Assembly (NCBI RefSeq): GCF_934630535.1 | Contig: NZ_CAKTVU010000016.1 | Location: forward strand, 1 to 45,864 | DNA length: 45,864 nucleotides | Direction: 5' to 3' | From: an uncultured Senegalimassilia sp. | GTDB lineage: Bacteria > Actinomycetota > Coriobacteriia > Coriobacteriales > Eggerthellaceae | In this document: positions 1 to 8,112 of the stretch, in pieces | Position numbering within the stretch: the stretch's first letter is position 1 | Layout: each line of letters begins with the position of its first letter | Position numbers and translations under genes: made by a program | The notes under the pieces: generated by a model | Databases searched by the model: none | The model's input: only the letters and a program-made list of their open reading frames with translations | Told to the model about the DNA's origin: nothing

Positions 1-74
1 CCGTTACCTCAGCTGGATAGAGGGACTGACTACGAATCAGTACGTCGGGGGTTCGAATCCCTCACGGCGCACCA
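1..74 (+). tRNA. tRNA-Arg (anticodon ACG), 5' end cut by window
   Basis: The anticodon arm has stem ACTGA (25-29) and TCAGT (37-41) around a 7-nt loop with anticodon ACG at 32-34. A T-arm with GTTCGAATC follows. The 3' acceptor strand ACGGCGC lies at 64-70, then discriminator A71 and an encoded CCA (72-74). Pairing with the 3' strand predicts that only the first three bases (GCG) lie outside the window. ACG is read as ICG after A34 deamination and decodes CGU/CGC/CGA. Confidence 0.95.
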
Positions 75-88
75 CTTAGCTTGAAATT

Positions 89-122
89 CCGCAATGGCTC
101 CACCGAGCACATGCGGTTTTTT
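89..122 (+). terminator. Rho-independent terminator of tRNA-Arg
   Basis: Stem CCGCA (89-93) pairs with TGCGG (112-116). An inner GCTC/GAGC stem is separated by a 3-nt internal loop, and six T residues follow at 117-122. It lies 15 nt after the tRNA CCA end. Confidence 0.75.
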
Positions 123-248
123 GTTTTGTCGGCCAAAGAAAGGAACCCTGTTGAAGGTTCGAAAACCGAAACCTCACAGTATGTAGCCTTCCTTCGACTC
201 CTCCCTTACCGCTGGCAGCCGAAGGAGCAGGCTGCAGCGCGCTCTCGT

Positions 249-277
249 TTGACAGAAGCTTTACGCGCCCATAACGC
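249..277 (+). promoter_or_regulatory. Possible promoter of the PRC/MgtE-N/CBS gene
   Basis: A perfect -35 hexamer TTGACA lies at 249-254. Only a weak -10 (ATAACG/TAACGC around 271-277) is seen at the right spacing. The stretch 75-361 shows no gene. I looked for an M-box magnesium riboswitch here, expected upstream of an mgtE-like gene, and did not recognise one. Confidence 0.4.
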
Positions 278-361
278 TCTTGCCGCATGGCAGACGTAGC
301 ATTATCCGGCACCTGTAAAAGCCCCTGCCGAACGCGAGCATGGACAGTAAGGGAATTGATC

Positions 362-1714
362 ATGCTCTATCTCTCTCAAATGCTGGGAAAGCCGGTGGTA
401 GACTGCACCGGCGAGAAAATCGGCACCGTATCCGACCTCGCCATCTCCACGGGCGAGGTGTTTCCACGCATCACCAGCCTGGCCTTCCAGGGTCCGGGCA
501 AAATCCCGTTCATGATCTCATGGCGCAAGTACGTCGATGAGTTCGATGAGGACGGCCTCACCCTGCAGGTAGAGGCGCACGACATCCGCTTCAGCTACCT
601 GCAGCCCGATGAGGTGCTGCTTGCCCGCGACCTCATGAACCGCCAGATCGTCGACACGCAAGGCCTGAAGGTCGTGCGCGTAAACGACCTGAAGCTCTCC
701 GTTTCCGGATCGCAACTGCGCCTGCTCGGCGCCGAAGTCGGCATCCGCGGCATCCTGCGCGGCCTTGCCCCCTGGATCGAGCGCTCGGTTGTCTCGGTCG
801 CGAAGGCGTTCGGCAAGAAAATCGACGAGCAGATCATTGCATGGAACTACATGGACCTGCTTGATCGCGACCTGTCCGAAGTGCAGCTGTCCGTCACCCA
901 TAAGCGCCTGGACGAGCTACACCCCGCCGACGTCGCCGACATTCTGGAGCAGTTGGACCCGCAGCAGCGCGCTAACGTGTTCCAGCACCTTGATGATGCC
1001 CAAGCAACCGAGGCCATCTCGGAGATGGAAGACGAATATCAGTCCGACTTCATCGAAAGCTTGGACAACAAGCAGGCTGCAAGCGTGCTGGGCAACATGG
1101 ACCCGGACGACGCAGCCGACATCGTACGCGACCTGTCCTATGAGCGCGCCGAAACGCTTCTGCGCCTTATGGGCGTGGAAGACGCAGCGGAAATCCGTCG
1201 TCTTCTCGGCTATAAGGACGGCACCGCCGGCGGCATGATGACCACGCAGTTCGTATCCGTCGCCGATACCGACACCGTCGGGCACGCGATCGAGGTGCTG
1301 CGAGAGCTTCCCGAGGACCACCCTTCCGTCCACTTCGTATACGTGCTGGACGAATACGACAAGCTGGTCGGCGTCTGCTCACTGCGCACGCTGGTGCTCA
1401 CCGACGACAAAACGCCCATGTCGAAGTGCATGTACGACGACCTGATCACCGCAACGCCGGATGAAACCGAAGAGGACGTCTCGGCCGACATCTTCAAGTA
1501 CGACTTGACCGCCATGCCCGTTGTGGACGAGCACGGCGTCCTGCTGGGCATCGTCACCGTAGACGACGCCTGGGACGCCATCGAAGACGACGTCAGCAGC
1601 GACAAAACGAAGACTTCCGTTTGGAAGTGGGTGGGCATCGCGACCGGCGCCGTGCTGTTCTTGATCCTCTACACCCTTGTCGTACTGCAAATCGCAGGAT
1701 TCCATTGGAGGTAA
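362..1714 (+). CDS. PRC-barrel / MgtE N-domain / CBS-pair protein with one C-terminal membrane anchor
   Basis: About 450 residues. The N-terminal third looks like a PRC-barrel (KPVVDCTGEKIGTVSDL near residue 10, a second similar segment near 95). The middle (about 180-300) is the helical MgtE N-domain (LHPADVADILEQLD, GNMDPDDAADIVRDL, ending in GTAGGMMTTQF). Two CBS motifs follow (about 300-415). A single hydrophobic segment (VGIATGAVLFLILYTLVVLQ) ends the protein where MgtE would have its five-helix channel. In MgtE the N and CBS domains sense cytosolic Mg2+ and close the pore, so this is a sensor module without a pore. A GGAGGT at its 3' end serves the NRAMP gene 3 nt downstream, which suggests coupled synthesis and a role in gating or anchoring that transporter (inference). 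I chose the ATG at 362, after AAGGGA, over an in-frame start at 287 because family similarity begins there. Confidence 0.9.
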   Translation: MLYLSQMLGKPVVDCTGEKIGTVSDLAISTGEVFPRITSLAFQGPGKIPFMISWRKYVDEFDEDGLTLQVEAHDIRFSYLQPDEVLLARDLMNRQIVDTQGLKVVRVNDLKLSVSGSQLRLLGAEVGIRGILRGLAPWIERSVVSVAKAFGKKIDEQIIAWNYMDLLDRDLSEVQLSVTHKRLDELHPADVADILEQLDPQQRANVFQHLDDAQATEAISEMEDEYQSDFIESLDNKQAASVLGNMDPDDAADIVRDLSYERAETLLRLMGVEDAAEIRRLLGYKDGTAGGMMTTQFVSVADTDTVGHAIEVLRELPEDHPSVHFVYVLDEYDKLVGVCSLRTLVLTDDKTPMSKCMYDDLITATPDETEEDVSADIFKYDLTAMPVVDEHGVLLGIVTVDDAWDAIEDDVSSDKTKTSVWKWVGIATGAVLFLILYTLVVLQIAGFHWR

Positions 1715-1717
1715 GCC

Positions 1718-3100
1718 GTGGTTTTGAAGCAGAACGACAAGAGGGGGCGCGTGGCCGACATCGACTCGCATAACCCGCTGGAGCGCAGCAGCTTCCATAC
1801 CGGCGAGGCAACGTTGTCCGCTGAGCAGCTTGCGGAAAAGCAAGCGATCGAGCAGGCGGGCGGTTCCAACAAACAGAAGAGCAAGCTGTTGCTTATCTTG
1901 GCAGCCATGGGCCCGGGCATCGTCACGGCCATGGCGGGTAACGACGCCGGCGGCATCTCCACCTACTCGACCGTGGGCGCGCAGTTCGGCTTTGCAACGC
2001 TGTGGGTCATTCCCATCATGTGCGTGCTGCTCATCGTGGTGGAAATGACCGCTGCGAAGATGGGCGCCGTCACCGGCAAGGGCTTCGCCGCGCTTATCCG
2101 CGAGTCCTTCGGTATCAGGCTCACGGCGCTGGCCATGCTCGCGCTGCTCATCGGCAACGTGTGCACCACGTTCTCCGAGTTCGCGGGCATCGCATCGGGC
2201 ATGGAGATGTTCGGCGTGTCGAAATACATAGCCGTGCCCGTTGCCGCCATAGCCGTTTGGCTGCTCATCGTGGGCGGTAGCTACAAGCGCGTGGAGAAGG
2301 TTTTCCTGATTTTGTCGCTGGTGTTCGTCACCTATGTGATCGCGGCGTTCTTGGCGCAGCCGAACTGGGAAGATGCGGCTATCAACACCATCGTGCCCCA
2401 TGTGGTGTACCAGCAAAGCTTTGTTTCGCTGGTCATTTCGATGATAGGTACCACCATTGCGCCGTGGATGATGTTCTTCAACCAGAGCAATGTGGTTGAG
2501 AAGGGTGTCAAGCCCGATGACCTGTTCACGCAGAAGGTCGACGTGGTCTCCGGCACGGTGGCGGCGTGCTTGGTCGCGTGGTTCATTATCATCACCACCG
2601 GCACCGTGCTTTATCCGCAGGGCATCGTCATCAGCGATGCCGCCGATGCGGCTGCCGCGCTGGCACCGTTCGCTGGCAAGTACGCCGAAGCCTTGTTCGC
2701 CATCGGCCTGATCGCAGCGTCGTTCCTGGCAGCATGCGTGCTTCCGCTGACCACGGCGTTCGTCATCTGCGAGGCATTCGGCTGGGAAGCCGGCGTCTCC
2801 TTCAAATGGAAGGAAGCACCGCTGTTCAAGAGCATCTTCACGTTCGTGATCGCGTTCTCGGCCGTTATCGTGCTTATCCCGAACATCGACCTCATGGGCG
2901 TCATGCTCATGGCGCAGTTCATCAACGGCCTGGTACTGCCGGTGCTGCTGGTATTCATGGCACTGATCTCGTCCGACAAGCGCGTTATGGGCAAGTTCAA
3001 GTCCGGCCGCGTGACGAAGGTGCTCATCTGGGTCACCGTCGGCATCGTCTCCGTACTCACTGCGGTTTTGCTGGTTATGCAGGTGTTCGGAATCGGATAG
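1718..3100 (+). CDS. NRAMP-family transporter of the magnesium (NRMT) type
   Basis: 460 residues, GTG start, with GGAGGT supplied by the preceding gene. Membrane segments begin near residue 55 after a polar N-terminus. The classical NRAMP metal-site motif DPGN in helix 1 is here D76-A-G-G79 (GNDAGGI). The helix-6 methionine of the canonical A-T-V-M-P-H motif is alanine (G244-T-T-I-A248-P-W). That Met gives transition-metal selectivity in Mn/Fe NRAMPs, and its loss is a hallmark of the NRMT clade, whose characterised member comes from Eggerthella lenta. So Mg2+ (or Mn2+) uptake is more likely than Fe2+/Mn2+-proton symport; the substrate is inferred from these residues. The neighbouring MgtE-N/CBS gene supports a magnesium role. 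Confidence 0.9.
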   Translation: MVLKQNDKRGRVADIDSHNPLERSSFHTGEATLSAEQLAEKQAIEQAGGSNKQKSKLLLILAAMGPGIVTAMAGNDAGGISTYSTVGAQFGFATLWVIPIMCVLLIVVEMTAAKMGAVTGKGFAALIRESFGIRLTALAMLALLIGNVCTTFSEFAGIASGMEMFGVSKYIAVPVAAIAVWLLIVGGSYKRVEKVFLILSLVFVTYVIAAFLAQPNWEDAAINTIVPHVVYQQSFVSLVISMIGTTIAPWMMFFNQSNVVEKGVKPDDLFTQKVDVVSGTVAACLVAWFIIITTGTVLYPQGIVISDAADAAAALAPFAGKYAEALFAIGLIAASFLAACVLPLTTAFVICEAFGWEAGVSFKWKEAPLFKSIFTFVIAFSAVIVLIPNIDLMGVMLMAQFINGLVLPVLLVFMALISSDKRVMGKFKSGRVTKVLIWVTVGIVSVLTAVLLVMQVFGIG

Positions 3101-3135
3101 CGTGCAGTCGCTTGCCGCAAATCCTGTTAAAGCAG

Positions 3136-3176
3136 GAGCGCCTCTTCCCAATCGGTATGGGAAGAGGCGCTCTTTT
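3136..3176 (+). terminator. Terminator of the NRAMP operon
   Basis: A perfect 15-bp stem (GAGCGCCTCTTCCCA at 3136-3150 with its complement at 3158-3172), a 7-nt loop and TTTT. It lies 36 nt after the NRAMP stop codon. Confidence 0.9.
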
Positions 3177-3233
3177 CGATTCGCTTAACGGAAATGGTTT
3201 TGCAGCGGGTTCTTGCTAGGTTGGCACGCCTTC

Positions 3234-3698
3234 TTAGTCGTGCGCGCTTTGGGAATCGGAAGCCTCGTCGAGCACCTTTCCGTGCATGCGGTCGATGAGC
3301 ATCTGCACGGTGATGGAGGATATGTACTCAGCTATTTCGCGTTCGGCTTTGGAACATGCGGCGGTGATGTCCTGAAGCAAATCGCTTGTGCGTTCCTGAT
3401 CGGCCTTGCTATTGTTCGCTTCTTTATGCTCCGAACGCGGTCGATCGTTTTGCAGCGCGTTCAACACATCGAGCATGCTGATTTCGGAAGCGTCCTTCGC
3501 AAGGCTGTAGCCGCCGTTTTTGCCCGGACGCGCATGGATGATTCCTGCATTGCGCAGCAATTGCGCCAGCTGAATCAGGTAATCGCGCGGAATGGCCATC
3601 TCCTCGGCAACCTCGCGAGATGAGCATGTCGAACCCTTTTCCGCCAGATATAGCACCGCACGCATCCCATATTCGACCGAAGCCTTGAAGTGCACCAT
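3234..3698 (-). CDS. Rrf2-family transcriptional regulator
   Basis: About 154 residues. The N-terminal winged helix is typical of Rrf2 proteins: VEYGMRAVLYLA, then SSREVAEEMAIPRDYLIQLAQLLRNAGII and the wing ARPGKNGGYSLAKDASEISMLDV. Iron-sulfur members such as IscR or NsrR carry three clustered cysteines in the C-terminal half. Here only one Cys is seen there (TAACSKAE), so an Fe-S cofactor is doubtful and the ligand is unknown. The start is placed at the ATG at 3698, or the GTG next to it, after GAGGGGA. An in-frame extension up to 3827 has no family similarity. It is divergent from fthC across about 290 nt. Confidence 0.85.
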   Translation of the reverse strand: MVHFKASVEYGMRAVLYLAEKGSTCSSREVAEEMAIPRDYLIQLAQLLRNAGIIHARPGKNGGYSLAKDASEISMLDVLNALQNDRPRSEHKEANNSKADQERTSDLLQDITAACSKAEREIAEYISSITVQMLIDRMHGKVLDEASDSQSAHD

Positions 3699-3893
3699 TC
3701 CCCTCGTTCCCGTTTCGTGTTCCAACTCCACAAGCAGCATGGCCGACATATGTCGAGCCCTGTTTGCCGCCACCAGATTCGCTGATCGCCCGCTACTGAA
3801 GGTCCTATTCTGTGAGAAGCAGATCATCGAAGCCCAAGCCCGACTCGCCGCACTGCGTTTTTCATTGCGACATAGCTATAGCCTGACCTAACG

Positions 3894-3909
3894 AGTATGC
3901 TTATATACT
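3894..3909. promoter_or_regulatory. Small dyad between the Rrf2 gene and fthC
   Basis: AGTAT (3894-3898) and ATACT (3905-3909) form a dyad with a 6-nt AT-rich spacer in the 290-nt divergent region. It could be an operator for the Rrf2 protein, but short dyads are common in AT-rich DNA. Nothing else is recognised in 3699-3992. Confidence 0.25.
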
Positions 3910-3992
3910 AGCGCAAGCGAAAATCCTCTAGCGTATCGCTATGCTATTTCACACGATGTTAAAGATTTGTCCCCGTTTGAGGAAAAACGACC

Positions 3993-4616
3993 ATGACCTT
4001 GAAACAAGACGTACGCGCATCGGTTCTTGCACGGCGCAAGGAGATTCCCTCCGCTTCGCGCAAGGAGAAAAGTCTGTCGATTTGCGAGCAGTTCCTTGAA
4101 GAAATCGATAGCCGATTTGCCAACATCGCACCCTCTAGCGCTTCCGCTGAAAAGCTGCGCATCGCTGCCTATGAGCCGATGAACAGCGAAGTCGACGTGC
4201 ATCCTCTGGTGTACGCAGCATACGAACGTGGCTGGGAAGTCTATCTACCCTGCATGACAAAGGACGCTCCGGATGCGCCTGCGCGTATGGTGTTCTTCAC
4301 GATCACGCCAAGCCAACTGACTGAGCAGCGCCCCGCCTTCCTCGATCATCCCGCGCGTCCTTATCTGCTCGATGACCTGCACGGCCAAGGTTGGCAGGAA
4401 TCCGACGAGCGGCTGTTCGACGTCGCCGTTATCCCTTTGGTGGCATTCGACGACGGCCTTATGCGCCTCGGCTATGGCGGCGGAAACTACGACAGGTTCC
4501 TTCCGAAGCTGCGCCACGATTGCTTTGTAGCCGGCGTGGCGTTCGAGGAGCAGCGCGTCGATCGCGTGCCCACCGAGCCTCACGATCTACCCCTTCCCCG
4601 CATCTTCTCGGCATGA
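3993..4616 (+). CDS. fthC: 5-formyltetrahydrofolate cyclo-ligase
   Basis: 207 residues, the usual length for the YgfA/MTHFS family. It converts 5-formyl-THF to 5,10-methenyl-THF using ATP and returns folate to the one-carbon pool that purine synthesis draws on. Recognised by the N-terminal basic segment (SVLARRKEIPSASRKEKS), the strand LRIAAYEPMNSEVDV and the C-terminal signature DVAVIPLVAFDDGLMRLGYG followed by GGNYDRFL. It stands alone, with a strong hairpin directly behind the stop codon. Purine genes purE, purD and purA lie 8-14 kb away in the same window. Confidence 0.93.
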   Translation: MTLKQDVRASVLARRKEIPSASRKEKSLSICEQFLEEIDSRFANIAPSSASAEKLRIAAYEPMNSEVDVHPLVYAAYERGWEVYLPCMTKDAPDAPARMVFFTITPSQLTEQRPAFLDHPARPYLLDDLHGQGWQESDERLFDVAVIPLVAFDDGLMRLGYGGGNYDRFLPKLRHDCFVAGVAFEEQRVDRVPTEPHDLPLPRIFSA

Positions 4617-4648
4617 AAAAGGGAGGGTTCCAAACGGAACCCTCCCTT
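4614..4648. terminator. Bidirectional terminator between convergent fthC and nhaC-type gene
   Basis: A perfect 11-bp stem (GGGAGGGTTCC at 4621-4631, complement at 4636-4646) with loop AAAC. The A-run before it gives TTTTT on the minus strand, so it terminates the antiporter gene best; the + strand has only TT. Confidence 0.8.
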
Positions 4649-4690
4649 CGCTATCTTGCGGCTTTTGCGGCTCATGCCGCGCATCGGAGC

Positions 4691-6346
4691 CTATTTCTTC
4701 ACGCCGATGTTGGACTTGTGCAGGATTTTCACCGCCACAACGATGAGCACCGCACCCAGCACCAGGGAAATCCAGGGATTGCCCGTGAAGCCGGCAACGA
4801 CGTAGCACACAAAGCAGACGACCATAACGGTAGTCGCGTACGGCAGCTGCGTAGCCACGTGACGCAGGTGGTTGCACCTCGCACCGGCGGACGACAGGAT
4901 GGTGGTGTCGGAAATCGGCGAGATGTGGTCGCCGTACACGGCACCTGCCAGCGTTGCGCCCACGGCAACCAGGAACAGCGGATCGCCCTCGTTGAACACG
5001 CCTACCACGATAGGCAGGATCAGCGCGATGGTGCCCCAGCTCGTGCCCATGGCGAAGCCGATGAAGCCGGCCACCAGGAAAATGATGCACGGCAGGATGG
5101 CCAGGCTCACGCCCAGGCTATTCAGGAAGCTGCTGACGAAGTCGCCCGTGCCGAGCATGTAACGGCAGCAACCGCCCAGGCTCCATGCCAGCACCAAGAT
5201 CATGATGGCGCCGACCATGGAACGCACGCCCTCGGAGATGCTCTCCACGAAACCGCTCAGCGTGGTCAGGCCGCGCGGCAGGAACATGGCGCCGGCAACG
5301 CACAGGGCCACCGTAGCGCCGATGCACAGACCGCCGACCGGGTTCTCGCCAACGGCGGTGGCGAAGTCAACGCCCTCGAAGAATCCGCCCGTGTACATCA
5401 TGCCCAGGATGGAGAAGAAGATCAGCACCAGGATAGGCACGATCAAGTCGTACACCTTGCCCTTCTCGGAGATGTTAAGGCCCTTGTACTCATCCATGGC
5501 CGCCGATGCGGACTGCTCGATGTCGGCCTGCTCGGTAACGACCGACTCCAGGTTGGTGTGATCGTCGAGATCTGCCTCAGCCTGCTCGGAAAGGCCCATG
5601 GTGGACAGCTTCTCCAGCAGCTTGCCGCCCTCGGCGGTAGCGCCCTCGGAGGACTTCGCCTCCGCCTCGGCCGCGCGCATCGGACCGAAATCGTTCTTGT
5701 TCGTGATCAGCATGAAGAACACGAAGAAGATGGTGAGCAGCGCGTAGAAGTTGTACGGGATGGACTGCACGAACGTAGTGAAGCCGTCGTCTCCCAGGTA
5801 GCCGCCGACTGCAACGGCCCACGAGGACACCGGCGCGATGATGCAGACCGGAGCTGCCGTGGAGTCGATGATCCAGGCCAGCTTCTCATGGCTGACATGG
5901 AAGCGATCGGTCACGGGGCGCATGACCGCGCCGACCGTCAAGCAGTTGAAGTAGTCGTCGACGAAGATGATGATGCCCAGCAAACCCGTGAGCACCTGCG
6001 CAGCGCGCGCGTTCTTGATATGGGTGGACACCCACTCGGCATAAGCACGGCTGCCGCCCGCTGTGGCGATGACCACGGTAAGCGCGCCCAATAACGCAAG
6101 GAACAGCAGCAACGCTCCGTTATCGGCGATCTGCAGCGCCATCGCGTTCGGCACATCGGTGAATGCCGTGACCAGCTGGTCGACGCCGACACCGTTGAGG
6201 GTGAACTGGTAGATGACCATGCCGATGAATACGCCGATGGTCAGCGACGAGTACACCTCTTTGGTGATGAGCGCCAGAGCCAACGCCAGCAAAGGCGGCA
6301 CGATGGACCAAGCGCCAGTGCTGATAAGCTCGAAAGCCTCTTCCAT
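4691..6346 (-). CDS. NhaC-family Na+/H+ antiporter
   Basis: About 551 residues of a polytopic membrane protein. NhaC-family features include AWSIVPPLLALALALITKEVY at the N-terminus and the central FVDDYFNCLTVGAVMRPVTD and APVCIIAPVSSWAVAVGGYLG segments. The second half repeats the pattern with GTSWGTIALILP and GDHISPISDTTILSSAGA. Family members exchange cytoplasmic Na+ for H+ or swap organic anions, and the exact substrate cannot be read from sequence. A charged cytoplasmic loop of about 65 residues, rich in Glu and Ala, lies between the halves. Start chosen at 6346 after AAAGGGAAGGAA. In-frame ATGs at 6364 (after GAGG) and 6382 are alternatives. Confidence 0.9.
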   Translation of the reverse strand: MEEAFELISTGAWSIVPPLLALALALITKEVYSSLTIGVFIGMVIYQFTLNGVGVDQLVTAFTDVPNAMALQIADNGALLLFLALLGALTVVIATAGGSRAYAEWVSTHIKNARAAQVLTGLLGIIIFVDDYFNCLTVGAVMRPVTDRFHVSHEKLAWIIDSTAAPVCIIAPVSSWAVAVGGYLGDDGFTTFVQSIPYNFYALLTIFFVFFMLITNKNDFGPMRAAEAEAKSSEGATAEGGKLLEKLSTMGLSEQAEADLDDHTNLESVVTEQADIEQSASAAMDEYKGLNISEKGKVYDLIVPILVLIFFSILGMMYTGGFFEGVDFATAVGENPVGGLCIGATVALCVAGAMFLPRGLTTLSGFVESISEGVRSMVGAIMILVLAWSLGGCCRYMLGTGDFVSSFLNSLGVSLAILPCIIFLVAGFIGFAMGTSWGTIALILPIVVGVFNEGDPLFLVAVGATLAGAVYGDHISPISDTTILSSAGARCNHLRHVATQLPYATTVMVVCFVCYVVAGFTGNPWISLVLGAVLIVVAVKILHKSNIGVKK

Positions 6347-6436
6347 TTCCTTCCCTTTCTCCATAAGGTCCTCAGAGTCCATTGCGAATCAGTATACAAG
6401 TGCAACGGTCGAACCGCATCAGGATTCCGCCGGAGG

Positions 6437-6452
6437 GGTTTCACGTGAAACA
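6437..6452. other. parS site (ParB binding), 15 of 16 bases
   Basis: GGTTTCACGTGAAACA differs from the consensus TGTTTCACGTGAAACA only at the first base. It lies between the nhaC-type gene and the SSS gene and is the most origin-distal of five sites in the window. Confidence 0.85.
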
Positions 6453-6460
6453 AAAGGAAT

Positions 6461-6498
6461 AGGAAGAGGCAGACGATATGCTTCGCCCGCCTCTTCCT
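6461..6498 (-). terminator. Possible terminator of the SSS symporter gene
   Basis: A 10-bp stem (AGGAAGAGGC at 6461-6470 with GCCTCTTCCT at 6489-6498) has an 18-nt loop and only a broken T-run on the minus strand. It lies about 60 nt past the symporter stop. Confidence 0.45.
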
Positions 6499-6558
6499 CG
6501 AAGGTATTCGGTTTTGCGCGGTCCGCCTAAGCCGTAGCGGCGAACCGTAATCGAAAGG

Positions 6559-8112
6559 CTATTCCGCTCCCTTGCGTTCCGCGGCCAGCTCGTGCTGGTA
6601 CTCGCGGTCGATAGCGCCCTCGGGGCTGGGCGGGTTCACCTCGAACGGGACGGATTTGGTGAACAGGCTGACCACCGGCACGATGATCAGCGACAGCAGC
6701 ATAGCCAGGGCGCCGCAGTTGATGGGGCTGGCGATCAACGGCGTGCCCATCAGCGTGAGCACCATGTTGCCGCTGGTCAGGCACACGCCCACGATGAAGC
6801 TGCACCACACGGCCGCCTTGGAGATGCGCCCGGAGTACAGGCCCCACAAAAACGGGCCGAGGAACGCGCCGGCCAACGCACCCCAGGAGATGCCCATGAG
6901 CTGCGCGATAAACGTGATGGAGGAGTTGTACTGCACCAACGCCAGCGCCGCGGACACGATGATGAACACCACGATAAGGACGCGCATCCAGCCGAGTTTG
7001 CTCTGCTCGCTCATCTTCTTCACCACATTGCCCTGCAGAAGGTCGAGCGTCAGCGTGGAGGACGAGGTCAACACGAGCGAGGACAGCGTAGACATGCTGG
7101 CCGAGAGCACGAGCACGATTACGATGCCGATGAGGATATCGGGCAAGGTGGACAGCATGGTCGGGATGATGGAGTCGTACACCGGGATGCCGGTGGGGCC
7201 GATCTCGATCTTGTCGGCGTACAGACGGCCGAAACCGCCCAGGAAGTAGCTGCCGCCAGCGACGACGAACGCGAACAGCGTGGAGATGATGGCGCCTTGC
7301 TTCACCGCCGGACCGGACTTGATGGCGTAGAACTTCTGCACCATCTGCGGCAAGCCCCAGGTGCCAAGGCTGGTCAGTACCACCACGCCGAGCAGGTTGA
7401 ACAGGTCGGGGCCGAACATGCTGACGAACGGGCCGGCCATCTGCGAGCCTTCCGCCGGGATCTGCGAAAGCGTGGTGATGGCCTCGCTGAAGCCGCCGTT
7501 GTTCAAGATGACCGCCGCGATGACCGCGACGATGCCGAACAGCATGACGATGCCCTGCAGGAAGTCGTTCATGACGGTTGCCATGTAACCGCCCAGAACC
7601 ACGTACAGGCACGTGATGACGGCCATGCCGATGACGCATACCTCGTAAGGAAGGCCGAACGCCATGCCGAATAGGCGGGACAGGCCGTTGTACACGCTTG
7701 CGGTGTACGGGATCAGGAACACGAAGATAATGGCCGCGCTGGCGATGCGCAGACCCTTCGACTGGAAACGCTTGCCGAAGAACTCGGGCATGGTGGTGGC
7801 TCCCAGGCGGTGCGTCATCTCACGCGTACGCGGACCGAGCACCCACCAGGCCAAAAGGCTGCCGAGAATGGCGTTGCCGATGCCTGCCCACACGGCGGCG
7901 ATGCCGTATTTCCAACCGAACTGGCCGGCGTAGCCGACGAACACCACGGCGGAGAAGTAGCTGGTGCCGTATGCGAATGCGCTCATCCAAGGGCCGACGT
8001 TGCGCCCTCCCAGGACGAAGCCGTCGACGCTGGTTGTGGTGCGGCGGCAGTACAAGCCGACGCCAACCGCCACGCCGACGAAAATCAAAACCATGCAGAT
8101 TTTTGCGACCAT
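6559..8112 (-). CDS. Sodium:solute symporter (SSS family)
   Basis: 517 residues, about 13 predicted membrane helices, consistent with SSS carriers of the PutP/PanF type. Visible family segments are SVDGFVLGGRNVGPWMSAFA and YGTSYFSAVVFVGYAG near the N-terminus, YVVLGGYMATVMNDFLQGIVM in the middle and VLVLSASMSTLSSLVLTSSS later on, the last close to the Na2-site serines. It imports an organic solute with Na+; proline or a related amino or organic acid is possible but not decided by sequence. ATG at 8112 follows AAAGGA. It stands alone, and the Na+ gradient it needs could be maintained by the neighbouring antiporter (inference). Confidence 0.92.
   Translation of the reverse strand: MVAKICMVLIFVGVAVGVGLYCRRTTTSVDGFVLGGRNVGPWMSAFAYGTSYFSAVVFVGYAGQFGWKYGIAAVWAGIGNAILGSLLAWWVLGPRTREMTHRLGATTMPEFFGKRFQSKGLRIASAAIIFVFLIPYTASVYNGLSRLFGMAFGLPYEVCVIGMAVITCLYVVLGGYMATVMNDFLQGIVMLFGIVAVIAAVILNNGGFSEAITTLSQIPAEGSQMAGPFVSMFGPDLFNLLGVVVLTSLGTWGLPQMVQKFYAIKSGPAVKQGAIISTLFAFVVAGGSYFLGGFGRLYADKIEIGPTGIPVYDSIIPTMLSTLPDILIGIVIVLVLSASMSTLSSLVLTSSSTLTLDLLQGNVVKKMSEQSKLGWMRVLIVVFIIVSAALALVQYNSSITFIAQLMGISWGALAGAFLGPFLWGLYSGRISKAAVWCSFIVGVCLTSGNMVLTLMGTPLIASPINCGALAMLLSLIIVPVVSLFTKSVPFEVNPPSPEGAIDREYQHELAAERKGAE

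Noticed and set aside
75..361. M-box (magnesium) riboswitch upstream of the MgtE-N/CBS gene
   Set aside because: Expected from context, but the conserved M-box core was not found in this stretch.
1379..3151. 590-residue open frame on the minus strand across the CBS and NRAMP genes
   Set aside because: It is rich in His, Arg, Gln and Asp, has no family motif, and mirrors the codon pattern of the real genes on the other strand.
3699..3827. N-terminal extension of the Rrf2 protein
   Set aside because: The extra 43 residues have no counterpart in Rrf2 proteins, whose helix-turn-helix starts near residue 1.
4391..6094. 567-residue + strand frame running from fthC into the NhaC-type gene
   Set aside because: It crosses a strong terminator and is antisense to a clear membrane protein.
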